A DNA stretch of 64,000 nt from Streptomyces sp. MMG1121 (GCF_001280015.1 NZ_LGDV01000189.1:1-64000); one strand, 5' to 3'. Positions 17,526 to 25,872 are shown, numbered from the stretch's first letter. Translations and numbers: made by a program. The notes: generated from the letters alone by a model not told the origin.

Positions 17526-18392
17526 ATGACGCCGCACAATGCAGCAGACGACAACGGCAGCCGTTGGTCCGATCTGGACCGTCCACCCCTGAACGCCGCG
17601 GCACTGCGGCGGGCCCTGGTGCGGGAGGGGAGCCTGTGGTCGCACCTCGACGTGGTTGCGCGCACCGGCTCCACCAACAACGACCTGGTGGCGCAGGCCG
17701 CCGCCGGTGCGGTGGCGGAGGGCGCGGTGCTGGTGGCGGAGGAGCAGACGGCCGGCCGGGGCCGTCTGGACCGCCGGTGGACGGCGCCGCCGCGCTCGGG
17801 CCTGTTCTTCTCCGTCCTGCTGCGGCCGGCCGAGGTCCCGGTGGCCCGCTGGGGCTGGCTGCCGCTGCTCACGGGGGTCGCCGTGGCGACCGGGCTGTCC
17901 CGCGCGGCGGGCGTGGACACGGCGCTGAAGTGGCCGAACGACCTGCTGGTGACCATCGGCGGCCAGGAGCGCAAGGCCGGCGGCATCCTCGCGGAGCGGG
18001 CGGGCGAGGACGGCGTGGTCGTCGGCGTCGGCATCAACGTCTCGCTGCGGGCGGACGAGCTGCCGGTCCCGCAGGCGGGGTCGCTGGCGCTGGCCGGGGC
18101 GGTGAGCACGGACCGCGATCCACTGCTGCGGGCCATGCTGCGGTCGCTGGAGGAGTGGTACGGGCGCTGGCGGGCGGCGGGCGGAGACCCGGCCGCCAGC
18201 GGTCTGCAGGAGACCTACGCGGCGGGCTGCGCGACACTCGGCCGTACCGTCCGCGCCGAGCTGCCCGGGGACCGCGCGATCGTGGGCGAGGCGGTGGCGG
18301 TCGACGGCGACGGCAGACTGGTCATCGCCACGAAGGAGGGCGTGCAGGAGCCGGTGGGCGCGGGGGACATCGTCCACTTGCGGCCGGCGTGA
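17526..18392 (+). CDS. birA: Biotin--[acetyl-CoA-carboxylase] ligase
   Basis: 288 residues. The catalytic domain has STNNDL, the biotinyl-AMP loop AGRGRLDRRW (about residues 76-85), and the LKWPNDLL and RKAGGILAE motifs; a small SH3-like C-terminal domain follows (GRTVRAELPGDRAIVGEAV to HLRPA). There is no N-terminal helix-turn-helix, so it is a group I ligase without repressor function. It attaches biotin to the carrier lysine of AccA2 and other alpha subunits. It is divergent from pccB with 110 bp between, so the enzyme that activates the carboxylase sits beside its subunits. Confidence 0.93.
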   Translation: MTPHNAADDNGSRWSDLDRPPLNAAALRRALVREGSLWSHLDVVARTGSTNNDLVAQAAAGAVAEGAVLVAEEQTAGRGRLDRRWTAPPRSGLFFSVLLRPAEVPVARWGWLPLLTGVAVATGLSRAAGVDTALKWPNDLLVTIGGQERKAGGILAERAGEDGVVVGVGINVSLRADELPVPQAGSLALAGAVSTDRDPLLRAMLRSLEEWYGRWRAAGGDPAASGLQETYAAGCATLGRTVRAELPGDRAIVGEAVAVDGDGRLVIATKEGVQEPVGAGDIVHLRPA

Positions 18393-18588
18393 CGGTGCCC
18401 TGTGCTGTGGCTGGGCGGGTGCCGCTGCCGCGCGCAGGCGACGGAACTGCGGCTCCCCGGGAAAGGAGCACATACCCGGTACCGGGCACATCCCCCCGGC
18501 CAAACCCGACGGAGTGAGCTGGCGCACACCTGCCGTAGAGTTGAGGCCGGTCGATACCTGACCGTGGCAGATCGGAAGGGCAGCAGGC

Positions 18589-19695
18589 GTGACCGTCGAC
18601 GACACGGGCTCCGGCGAGGGCGCGGACGCCGCCGACACCGGCGAGGACCCGCTTGCCCTGCGCCTGGAACAGCTCATCCTGGGCGCCGAGCGCCGCTACA
18701 CCCCGTTCCAGGCGGCCCGCAGCGCCGGTGTCTCCATGGAGCTGGCCTCACGCTTCTGGCGGGCCATGGGCTTCGCCGACATCGGCCAGGCCAAGGCGCT
18801 CACCGAGGCCGACGTCCTGGCCCTGCGCCGCCTCGCCGGTCTCGTCGAGGCGGGACTGCTCAGCGAGGCCATGGCGGTGCAGGTGGCCCGGTCCACGGGG
18901 CAGACCACCGCCCGGTTGGCCGAGTGGCAGATGGATTCCTTCCTGGAGGGCCTGACCGAGCCGCCCGAGCCCGGTATGACCCGCACCGAGGTGACGTACC
19001 CGATCGTCGAGCTGCTCCTGCCCGAGCTGGAGGAGTTCCTCGTCTACGTCTGGCGCCGCCAGCTCGCCGCCTCGGCCGGACGGGTCGTGCAGTCGGCGGA
19101 CGACGAGGAGATGGTCGACCGGCGGTTCGCCGTCGGCTTCGCCGACCTCGTCGGGTTCACCCGGCTGACCCGACGGATGGAGGAGGAGGAACTCGGCGAA
19201 CTGGTCGAGGCCTTCGAGACCACCGCCGCCGACCTGGTGGCCGCGCGCGGCGGCCGGCTCATCAAGACCCTCGGCGACGAGGTGCTCTACGCGGCGGACG
19301 ACGGGGGAACGGCCGCGGACATCGCGCTGCGCCTGGTCGAGACGATGGCGAACGACGAGACGATGCCCGAACTGCGCGTGGGCATGGCGTTCGGCACGGT
19401 CACGACCCGTATGGGCGATGTGTTCGGTACGACGGTGAACCTGGCCTCCCGGCTGACCTCGATAGCGCCGCGCGACGCCGTCCTCGTGGACAGCGCCTTC
19501 GCCGAGGAGCTGATCCGCGCCGGCGAGGCGCCCGCCTCGGAGGCGGAGGCGGCCGAGGCCGCGGCGGCCGCCGAGAAGGAGGGCGAGGAGCCGCCGACGT
19601 ACCGCTTCGCGCTCCAGCCGATGTGGCAGCGTCCGGTCCGCGGGCTCGGCGTGGTCGAGCCGTGGCTGCTGACCCGCCGCGACGGACAGCCGTAG
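18589..19695 (+). CDS. cya: Class III adenylate cyclase
   Basis: 368 residues. The C-terminal half is a class III cyclase catalytic domain: FADLVGFTRLTRRM with the first metal Asp, then IKTLGDEVLYAADD with the second metal region, and VNLASRLTSIA with the transition-state Asn/Arg. The N-terminal half (about 1-165) is helical, begins with a MerR-like segment (YTPFQAARSAGVSMELASRFWRAMG) and resembles the regulatory domain of the mycobacterial pH-sensing cyclase Rv1264. It makes cAMP, which in Streptomyces affects germination and development. GTG start with GGAAGGG about 11 bases upstream. The Glu/Ala-rich stretch near residue 320 is an extra low-complexity insertion. Confidence 0.93.
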   Translation: MTVDDTGSGEGADAADTGEDPLALRLEQLILGAERRYTPFQAARSAGVSMELASRFWRAMGFADIGQAKALTEADVLALRRLAGLVEAGLLSEAMAVQVARSTGQTTARLAEWQMDSFLEGLTEPPEPGMTRTEVTYPIVELLLPELEEFLVYVWRRQLAASAGRVVQSADDEEMVDRRFAVGFADLVGFTRLTRRMEEEELGELVEAFETTAADLVAARGGRLIKTLGDEVLYAADDGGTAADIALRLVETMANDETMPELRVGMAFGTVTTRMGDVFGTTVNLASRLTSIAPRDAVLVDSAFAEELIRAGEAPASEAEAAEAAAAAEKEGEEPPTYRFALQPMWQRPVRGLGVVEPWLLTRRDGQP

Positions 19696-19699
19696 CCCC

Positions 19700-20287
19700 T
19701 CAGCCGTCGATACCGCCGAGTACGTCCACGCACAGCCCGATCACCGGTACGCACAGCCCACCCGGATCCGGGTTCGCGCTGCTGTGACCGGGCGCCGGGG
19801 CGGAGGGGGCCGGGTGCGGGGTCGTCGGGGCCGGGTGCGGGGCGGTCGGTGTCGCCGAGGAGGTCGGGGTGGTGCCCGGTGTGCCGGTCGGAGACGTGGT
19901 GGCGTCGGCCGGTGCCGTGGGCGTGGCCGGATTCCCCGTACGGGCCCGCGCCGGGCCGGTGGTAGTCGGAACGGGGGCGCTGCCGCCCATGACGGAGGTC
20001 GCCGAGGGCGGCGCGGTCGGGGAGGCGGCGGCCGTGGCGGCCGTGTTCGCCGCGTGGTCCGGGGCGCCGGCGCCCAGGCGCGGGTCGGCCTCGGCCGTAC
20101 CGGGGGAGCCGACCCCCGACTCCGGGACGACCCGGACCAGGCTGATCACCCCTGCGGCCAGGGCGAGACCGCCCGCGGCGAGCAGCACCTTGCGAGGGCG
20201 CGGCTTGCGGTGCCGCCCGCGTCGTACACCGCCGGGCGCGGCGCTCTCCTCCGGCTCCTCCGGGACCTGTGCGCGTATCGGTGTCAT
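19700..20287 (-). CDS. Membrane-anchored Pro/Thr/Ala-rich protein of unknown function
   Basis: 195 residues. A basic cytoplasmic N-terminus (RRGRHRKPRPRK) precedes a single membrane segment (VLLAAGGLALAAGVISLV), then about 110 residues rich in Pro, Thr, Ala and Ser with repeats such as TPTSSATPTAPHPAPTTPHPA, as in wall-spanning linkers. It ends in a short compact part with two cysteines (GGLCVPVIGLCVDVLGGIDG), which could form a disulfide outside the cell. I do not recognise a function. It converges on the adenylate cyclase gene, leaving 4 bp between stops. Confidence 0.8.
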   Translation of the reverse strand: MTPIRAQVPEEPEESAAPGGVRRGRHRKPRPRKVLLAAGGLALAAGVISLVRVVPESGVGSPGTAEADPRLGAGAPDHAANTAATAAASPTAPPSATSVMGGSAPVPTTTGPARARTGNPATPTAPADATTSPTGTPGTTPTSSATPTAPHPAPTTPHPAPSAPAPGHSSANPDPGGLCVPVIGLCVDVLGGIDG

Positions 20288-20448
20288 GGCTCCCCTCCCC
20301 GCCGTGCGCCCCGGGCACGCCGTGGCGCACGCACGCTATGCGCTGCCGTGGGTGATGTGGGGTGAGACGGCCGGGATGTCACTCGAACGGGCGTAGCCCC
20401 CCGGGCTTTCCCGACATCGGGTACGGCTGCGATGATCGGGCCGACAGT

Positions 20449-20468
20449 GGGTTAACCCGCGTTAACGC
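20449..20468 (+). promoter_or_regulatory. Two abutting 10-bp palindromes before the enoyl-CoA hydratase gene
   Basis: GGGTTAACCC (20449-20458) and GCGTTAACGC (20459-20468) are each perfect palindromes, side by side, so their GTTAAC cores are 10 bp apart, one helical turn. They end four bases before the ribosome binding site of the gene at 20486. This looks like a double operator for a repressor bound to one face of the helix. Confidence 0.6.
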
Positions 20469-20485
20469 GTGAGCCGGAGGGTGTC

Positions 20486-21280
20486 ATGAGCGAGGAGCGG
20501 TTCGGGGAGTTCGTGCTGGTGCGGTGGCACGGGCAGGTCGCGGAACTGGTGCTGGACCGGCCCAAGGCCATGAACGCCGTCTCGACGGAGATGGCCCGCT
20601 CCCTGGTCGCCGCGTGCACGGCGCTGGCCGCCGACCGGGACGCGCGTGTGGTCGTGCTGACCTCGTCCCACGAGCGCGCGTTCTGCGTCGGGGCGGACCT
20701 GAAGGAGCGCAACTCCTTCAGCGACGCCGATCTGCTGCGCCAGCGGCCCTTGACGCGCGGCTCGTACACCGGGGTGCTGGAGCTGCCGATGCCGACGATC
20801 GCGGCGGTGCACGGCTTCGCGCTGGGCGGCGGCTTCGAACTGGCCCTGTCCTGCGACCTGATCGTGGCCGACCGCACGGCGGTGGTGGGGCTGCCCGAGG
20901 TGTCGGTGGGCGTGATTCCGGGCGGCGGCGGTACGCAGCTGCTGCCCCGGCGCGTCGGAGCGGCGCGCGCGGCCGAGCTGATCTTCTCGGCACGGCGGGT
21001 GGAGGCGGCGGAGGCGGCCGAGCTGGGGCTGGTGGACCAGCTGGTGGGCGAGGGGCAGGACCGCGAGGAGGCCCTGGCGCTGGCCGCCAGGATCGCCGCG
21101 AACTCCCCGGTCGGGCTGCGCGCCGCCAAGCGTGCGCTGCGTCTCGGCCACGGGCTGGATCTGCGGGCCGGGCTGGAGGTCGAGGACGCGGCATGGCGCA
21201 CGGTGGCGTTCTCGGGGGACCGCGCGGAGGGCGTGGCGGCGTTCAACGAGAAGCGCAAGCCGCAGTGGCCGGGGGAGTAG
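20486..21280 (+). CDS. Enoyl-CoA hydratase/isomerase family protein
   Basis: 264 residues of the crotonase fold. The CoA/oxyanion loops are present (SSHERAFCVGADLKER and HGFALGGGFELALSCDLIVA) and both glutamate positions typical of hydratases can be seen (LPEVSVGVIPGGGGTQ). It probably hydrates a 2-enoyl-CoA in fatty or amino acid breakdown. A GGAGGG sequence lies 5 bases before the ATG. It stands alone on the strand, before the diguanylate cyclase gene (87 bp gap), and two palindromes overlap its control region. Confidence 0.9.
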   Translation: MSEERFGEFVLVRWHGQVAELVLDRPKAMNAVSTEMARSLVAACTALAADRDARVVVLTSSHERAFCVGADLKERNSFSDADLLRQRPLTRGSYTGVLELPMPTIAAVHGFALGGGFELALSCDLIVADRTAVVGLPEVSVGVIPGGGGTQLLPRRVGAARAAELIFSARRVEAAEAAELGLVDQLVGEGQDREEALALAARIAANSPVGLRAAKRALRLGHGLDLRAGLEVEDAAWRTVAFSGDRAEGVAAFNEKRKPQWPGE

Positions 21281-21367
21281 AGCGCCGCGAGCCCCTCGCC
21301 GCACACCCGTCCACCTGATCGCCCCACCGAACTCCCGAATCCCCCAAACCCTCCCTAACCTGGAGTA

Positions 21368-22510
21368 ATGGGTGAGGACAAGCGGCTCGTCGCCGTAGTC
21401 GCGCTGGCGCAGGGCATGGCCGCGGCGCACACCCCGCCGCAGTCGTGGCGGGCCGCCGCACTCGGGGCCTGCCGGGCGCTGGACGGCAGCTTCGCCGCAC
21501 TGTCGGTGTGGGAGCGGGAGCTGGGCCGGCTGCGGGTCCTGGTGAACGTGGGGGACCGGCGGCCGGACGAGCAGGAGTTCCCCGAGGCCGAGACCTACCC
21601 GGTGCACCAGTTCCCGGAGATCACCGAGTTCCTGCACGAGAGGTGGGCCGGCGGGGGCGGGCCCAGCGCCTGGGTGGAGACCGCCGAGGGAACCGCCGCC
21701 GGCACCCCCGGCTACTTCCACCACCGCGTCGCCGCCCTGCGCCGCCGGGGCCGCGGCTGCTGTGTCGTCGCCCCGGTCGTGCTGCACGGCCGGGCCTGGG
21801 GCGAGCTGTACGTCGCCCGCGCGGTCGGCGAGCCCGTGTTCGTGCGGGGCGAGGCCGACTTCGCCACCGTCCTGGCCGCCGTCGTCGCCGCCGGGCTCGC
21901 ACAGAGCGAGCGGCTGGAGGAGGCCCGCCGGCTCGCGTTCACCGACGCCCTCACCGGGCTCGCCAACCGCCGTGCCGTGGACGTCCATCTGGAGGAGGCC
22001 GTCGAGCGGCACCGCGCCCAGGGCGTGGTCGTCAGCCTCGTCGTCTGCGACCTCAACGGGCTCAAGCGGGTCAACGACACCCTCGGGCACGCCGTCGGCG
22101 ACCGCCTGCTGGAGCGCTTCGGCTCGGTGCTGTCGCTGTGCGGGGCGATGGTGCCGGGCGCGCTGGCCGCGCGGCTCGGCGGGGACGAGTTCTGTCTGCT
22201 GGCGGTCGGCCCGCCCGCCGACGACGTGGTCAAGGCGGCCGACGAACTGTGCTGCCGGGCGGGCGAGTTGGAACTGGGGGAGGGGGTGGCGTGCGGGGTC
22301 GCCTCGACGGAGGATCCGATCGGCCCGGTGCTGGACGCCCGGCGGCTCTTCCGGCTCGCCGACGCCGCCCAGTACCGGGCCAAGGCCCTGCGCGCGGACC
22401 GGCCCGTGGTGGCGGGCCGTGCGGGGCCGGACGACCCGGTCGTACGGCTGGCCGACGAAGCGCCGCCCGCGCGCGGCGAACGGCGCCGGTTCCGCGGCCG
22501 CCGCGTGTGA
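21368..22510 (+). CDS. cdgE: GAF-GGDEF diguanylate cyclase
   Basis: 380 residues. The N-terminal part (about 15-180) has GAF-domain features, and the GGDEF domain starts at about 195 (FTDALTGLANRRAVDVHLEEA) with an intact active-site loop GGDEF at residues 271-275. It should make cyclic di-GMP from GTP, a second messenger that holds Streptomyces in vegetative growth through BldD. No EAL domain and no membrane segment, so it is cytosolic and probably controlled by a small ligand at the GAF domain. It corresponds to CdgE (SCO4931) of S. coelicolor as I remember it. Start at ATG 21368 with TGGAG upstream. Confidence 0.9.
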   Translation: MGEDKRLVAVVALAQGMAAAHTPPQSWRAAALGACRALDGSFAALSVWERELGRLRVLVNVGDRRPDEQEFPEAETYPVHQFPEITEFLHERWAGGGGPSAWVETAEGTAAGTPGYFHHRVAALRRRGRGCCVVAPVVLHGRAWGELYVARAVGEPVFVRGEADFATVLAAVVAAGLAQSERLEEARRLAFTDALTGLANRRAVDVHLEEAVERHRAQGVVVSLVVCDLNGLKRVNDTLGHAVGDRLLERFGSVLSLCGAMVPGALAARLGGDEFCLLAVGPPADDVVKAADELCCRAGELELGEGVACGVASTEDPIGPVLDARRLFRLADAAQYRAKALRADRPVVAGRAGPDDPVVRLADEAPPARGERRRFRGRRV

Positions 22511-22597
22511 GGCGAAGCCCACACCGGCGGTAAGGGTCACTCCCGTTCCCCACTAGTGACATCCCTGAATTCAATGCGTACGCTCCTGAATATGGAT

Positions 22598-24136
22598 ATG
22601 CACACTGTGGTGGTGGGGACGTCCGGTGTCACGGCGTCCGACGTTCTCGCCGTGGCGCGCGGCGGTGCCCGCATCGAGCTGTCGGCGGAAGCGGTGGCGG
22701 CCCTGGCCGCGGCCCGGGAGATCGTGGACGCGCTGGCCGCGAAGCCGGACCCGGTCTACGGCGTCTCCACCGGCTTCGGAGCCCTGGCGACCCGGCACAT
22801 CAGCCCCGAACTGCGCGCCCAGCTGCAGCGCAACATCGTCCGCTCGCACGCCGCCGGGATGGGGCCGAGGGTGGAGCGGGAAGTCGTACGGGCCCTGATG
22901 TTCCTGCGGCTCAAGACCGTCTGCTCGGGACACACCGGTGTGCGCCCCGAGGTCGCGCAGACCATGGCCGACGTGCTGAACGCCGGGATCACCCCGGTCG
23001 TGCACGAGTACGGCTCCCTCGGCTGCTCCGGCGACCTCGCGCCCCTGTCCCACTGTGCGCTCACCCTCATGGGAGAGGGCGACGCCGAGGGCCCCGACGG
23101 GGCAGTACGGCCCGCCGGCGAGCTGCTCGCCGAGCACGGGATCAAGCCCGTCGAGCTGCGCGAGAAGGAGGGGCTCGCCCTCCTCAACGGCACCGACGGC
23201 ATGCTCGGCATGCTGGTCATGGCCCTCGCCGACCTCGACACCCTCTACAAGTCCGCCGACGTCACCGCCGCCCTCAGCCTGGAGGCGCTGCTGGGCACGG
23301 ACAAGGTGCTCGCCCCCGAGCTGCACGCCATCCGCCCGCACCCGGGCCAGGGCGCCTCCGCCGCCAACATGCTCGCCGTCCTCAAGGGCTCCCAGCTCAC
23401 CGGCCACCACCAGGGCGACGCCCCGCGCGTCCAGGACGCCTACTCCGTGCGCTGCGCCCCGCAGGTCGCCGGTGCCGGCCGGGACACCGTGACGCACGCC
23501 CGCCTGGTCGCCGAGCGCGAGCTGGCCTCGGCCGTCGACAACCCGGTCGTACTGCCCGACGGACGCGTGGAGTCCAACGGGAACTTCCACGGCGCCCCGG
23601 TCGCCTATGTCCTGGACTTCCTCGCCATCGCCGCCGCCGACCTCGGCTCCATCGCCGAGCGCCGCACCGACCGGCTGCTGGACAAGAACCGCAGCCACGG
23701 GCTGCCGCCGTTCCTCGCGGACGACGCGGGTGTCGACTCCGGCCTGATGATCGCCCAGTACACGCAGGCGGCCCTGGTCAGCGAGATGAAGCGGCTGGCC
23801 GTGCCCTCCTCCGCGGACTCCATCCCGTCCTCCGCCATGCAGGAGGACCACGTGTCCATGGGCTGGTCGGCAGCGCGCAAGCTGCGCACCGCCGTCGACA
23901 ACCTCACCCGGATCATCGCCATCGAGCTGTACGCGGCCACCCGCGCCATAGAACTGCGCGAGGGCCTCGCCCCGGCGCCCGCCTCCCAGGCCGTCATCGA
24001 GGCCGCGCGCGGCGCCGGAGTGCGGGGTCCGGGCCCGGACCGGTTCCTGGCGCCCGACCTCGCCGCCGCCGACGCGTTCGTGCGCGGCGGCCACGTGGTC
24101 ACCGCGGCGGAGTCGGTCACCGGCCCGCTGCAGTAA
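22598..24136 (+). CDS. hutH: Histidine ammonia-lyase
   Basis: 512 residues. HutH deaminates L-histidine to urocanate, the first step of histidine use. The MIO prosthetic group arises from an internal tripeptide, which here is Cys143-Ser144-Gly145 in GSLGCSGDLAPLSH in place of the common Ala-Ser-Gly. Further family motifs: VYGVSTGFGAL with the catalytic Tyr, and SSAMQEDHVSMG. The start at 22598 (MHTVVVGTSG) agrees with the S. griseus enzyme as I recall it; ATG 22592 is an alternative. No other hut gene is in the window. A strong terminator follows. Confidence 0.95.
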   Translation: MHTVVVGTSGVTASDVLAVARGGARIELSAEAVAALAAAREIVDALAAKPDPVYGVSTGFGALATRHISPELRAQLQRNIVRSHAAGMGPRVEREVVRALMFLRLKTVCSGHTGVRPEVAQTMADVLNAGITPVVHEYGSLGCSGDLAPLSHCALTLMGEGDAEGPDGAVRPAGELLAEHGIKPVELREKEGLALLNGTDGMLGMLVMALADLDTLYKSADVTAALSLEALLGTDKVLAPELHAIRPHPGQGASAANMLAVLKGSQLTGHHQGDAPRVQDAYSVRCAPQVAGAGRDTVTHARLVAERELASAVDNPVVLPDGRVESNGNFHGAPVAYVLDFLAIAAADLGSIAERRTDRLLDKNRSHGLPPFLADDAGVDSGLMIAQYTQAALVSEMKRLAVPSSADSIPSSAMQEDHVSMGWSAARKLRTAVDNLTRIIAIELYAATRAIELREGLAPAPASQAVIEAARGAGVRGPGPDRFLAPDLAAADAFVRGGHVVTAAESVTGPLQ

Positions 24137-24148
24137 CGTCCCCGCACG

Positions 24149-24183
24149 AGAAGGGGCCCCGTCCGCCGGACAGGGCCCCTTCT
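24149..24183. terminator. Bidirectional terminator between hutH and the lipoprotein gene
   Basis: A stem of 11 bp or more (24149-24160 with 24172-24183) with an 11-base loop, flanked by A-rich and T-rich ends, between two convergent genes. Confidence 0.85.
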
Positions 24184-24192
24184 GTCGTCACG

Positions 24193-24987
24193 TCACTTGA
24201 GCTTGGCCGCCTGTGCCTTGACGACCGCCGACGGCACCGCGTACGCCTTCTTGGCCATGACCGCGCCGATGTTCAGCGTGTAGTACGACGCCAGGACGTT
24301 CCCGTGCCGGACGACCTCGGCGTGCACGGGCACCGGGTCCCCGTCGTCCGAGTCGCCGGTCACGACGAAGGCCACGGACGCGTCACCCGTGCCCGCGGAC
24401 CTCTCCTCGGCGACCTTGGGGAACGTCGCCTTCAGCGAGGCCTGCTCACCGGTGAAGCCGCCCGCGCAGGCCCGCACCGCGTCGGAGACCGACTTCAGGG
24501 CCTTCTCGGCGCCGTCCCCCGCGTACGAGGACAGGTTGAGCTTGGTGGCGGACCGGTCCAGGGACTTGTTCAGCTGCTCGGAGAACTTGCCGTCGGCCAT
24601 GTCGTCCAGGGAGGTCGCGTCGTCCGAGGGCACCTTCCTGTTCTCGTCGACCGAACGGGCGGTCTCCGCCGCCGCGTCGACCGGTGCCTGGCCCGTGAGG
24701 ACGTGCATCAGCGGCTCGCACCTCTTGTCGGTGGCCGTGACCGCGCTCCTGGCGAGGAGGGCCACCCCCTTGACGGGCTCGACCGTGTACCCGGGCACCT
24801 CGCCCTCGGCGAGGACCAGCTTCGTCAACTCCGCGGCGCTCAGCGCCTTCGGGGCCGTACCGGAACCCTTGGACCCGCCGGATCCCGAGTCCTTCGATCC
24901 CCCGTCGGAACAGCCCGCGACAAGGGCGAGCGACAGTGCACCCGCAGCTGCGGTGGCGCACAGCCGCACGCCCGATGATCTCTTCAT
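24193..24987 (-). CDS. Lipoprotein of unknown function
   Basis: 264 residues. A lipoprotein signal peptide with lipobox LVAGC (Cys at about residue 26) is followed by a Gly/Ser/Lys linker (SDGGSKDSGSGGSKGSG) and a compact domain with no motif I recognise. The domain has two cysteines (KRCEPLMH and VRACAGGF), possibly paired by a disulfide. Such proteins are frequent in Streptomyces and sit on the outer face of the membrane. It is separated by 42 bp from the sortase-substrate gene, which lies upstream on the same strand. Confidence 0.85.
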   Translation of the reverse strand: MKRSSGVRLCATAAAGALSLALVAGCSDGGSKDSGSGGSKGSGTAPKALSAAELTKLVLAEGEVPGYTVEPVKGVALLARSAVTATDKRCEPLMHVLTGQAPVDAAAETARSVDENRKVPSDDATSLDDMADGKFSEQLNKSLDRSATKLNLSSYAGDGAEKALKSVSDAVRACAGGFTGEQASLKATFPKVAEERSAGTGDASVAFVVTGDSDDGDPVPVHAEVVRHGNVLASYYTLNIGAVMAKKAYAVPSAVVKAQAAKLK

Positions 24988-25029
24988 GGGCGCACTATGT
25001 GTATGTCTTCAAAGGTTCGTCAAGGGAAA

Positions 25030-25368
25030 TTAAAAGCCCAGCCGCTCGCGGCGCACCGAATACGCGACGAAACCGGCGCCCATGGCGAGGAAAAGGGTGC
25101 CCCCGACGACGTACGGCGTGGTGTCGGGGCTTCCGGTGTCGGCGAGTTCGGTGGCGTCCGCCGCGTCCCGCGCGGTCTGTGAGGTCACCTGCGACACCAC
25201 TCTGGCCTGCTGGGTGACGTCCGTCGTGGAGTACTCGGACACCGTTGTTCTGGCCTGGGCGTCCGCCGAGGGGCCCTGCGAGGCGTTGGCGGACGGGACG
25301 AACCACAGCGCGCAGAGCAGCGTGCCCGCGGCGGTGGCGGTCAGCAGCGGACGGCGAGCGGATGACAC
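25030..25368 (-). CDS. Sortase-anchored (LAXTG) small surface protein
   Basis: 112 residues. An N-terminal signal peptide (LLTATAAGTLLCALWFVPSANA) is followed by a 45-residue Thr/Ser/Ala/Asp-rich mature segment and a classic C-terminal wall-sorting signal: LADTG, a hydrophobic stretch (YVVGGTLFLAMGAGFVAYS) and a basic tail (RRERLGF). LAXTG is the motif used by class E sortases of GC-rich actinobacteria, so the mature peptide is probably linked to peptidoglycan. No sortase gene is in the window. Function unknown. Confidence 0.85.
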   Translation of the reverse strand: MSSARRPLLTATAAGTLLCALWFVPSANASQGPSADAQARTTVSEYSTTDVTQQARVVSQVTSQTARDAADATELADTGSPDTTPYVVGGTLFLAMGAGFVAYSVRRERLGF

Positions 25369-25477
25369 GGAATATCGATCCCCTTGTGACGCTGGCGAAT
25401 TGGCCGTGCGGAGCGATGTTAGTGAAAGTCGCGGGTCACGGGAAAGTCACGGGAGGTTTCGGTCGTACGCTCGCGCC

Positions 25478-25822
25478 ATGAGCGCTGAAGAGACTTCACG
25501 TTTTGTACGGCTTCGGGTGGAGCTGGTCCTCGAAGTGCACGAGGAGGACCAGGTGACCAAGGCCGCGCTGCGCCGGCTCGCGCAGGATCCGGAGCTGCCG
25601 GAGTCCGAGCGGGCCCAGGCGGAGGGGACTGTGACGGAAGACACCGCGGAGGCCCTCGCGTATCTGGTCGATCCGTTCGACCTGGTCAGCGAGGTACCCG
25701 GGGTGGAGCTGCAGCAGGCGTCCTGGTCCAGCGAGCGGATCGACTACGACCCTGATTCGCCCGACTGGGACCTGGACGAGGATGATGAGGAGGGCGACGA
25801 AGAAGAGGGTGGCATGGGCTGA
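25478..25822 (+). CDS. Acidic conserved protein of unknown function
   Basis: 114 residues, cytosolic, strongly acidic; the last 20 residues are almost all Asp and Glu (DLDEDDEEGDEEEGG). The first 90 residues are probably helical (FVRLRVELVLEVHEEDQVT) with an alpha-beta look. I know it only as a conserved Streptomyces protein next to the L,D-transpeptidase. TACGCT lies six bases before the ATG and there is no ribosome binding site, so the transcript may be leaderless. Confidence 0.8.
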   Translation: MSAEETSRFVRLRVELVLEVHEEDQVTKAALRRLAQDPELPESERAQAEGTVTEDTAEALAYLVDPFDLVSEVPGVELQQASWSSERIDYDPDSPDWDLDEDDEEGDEEEGGMG

Positions 25823-25842
25823 GCGTCACGGGGAAGTTTTGG

Positions 25843-25872
25843 CCCCGGACGGCAACCGCCGTCCGGGGTTTC
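25843..25872 (+). terminator. Terminator after the acidic protein gene
   Basis: A perfect 11-bp stem (25843-25853 with 25858-25868) with a 4-base loop, followed by tttcg. Confidence 0.85.
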
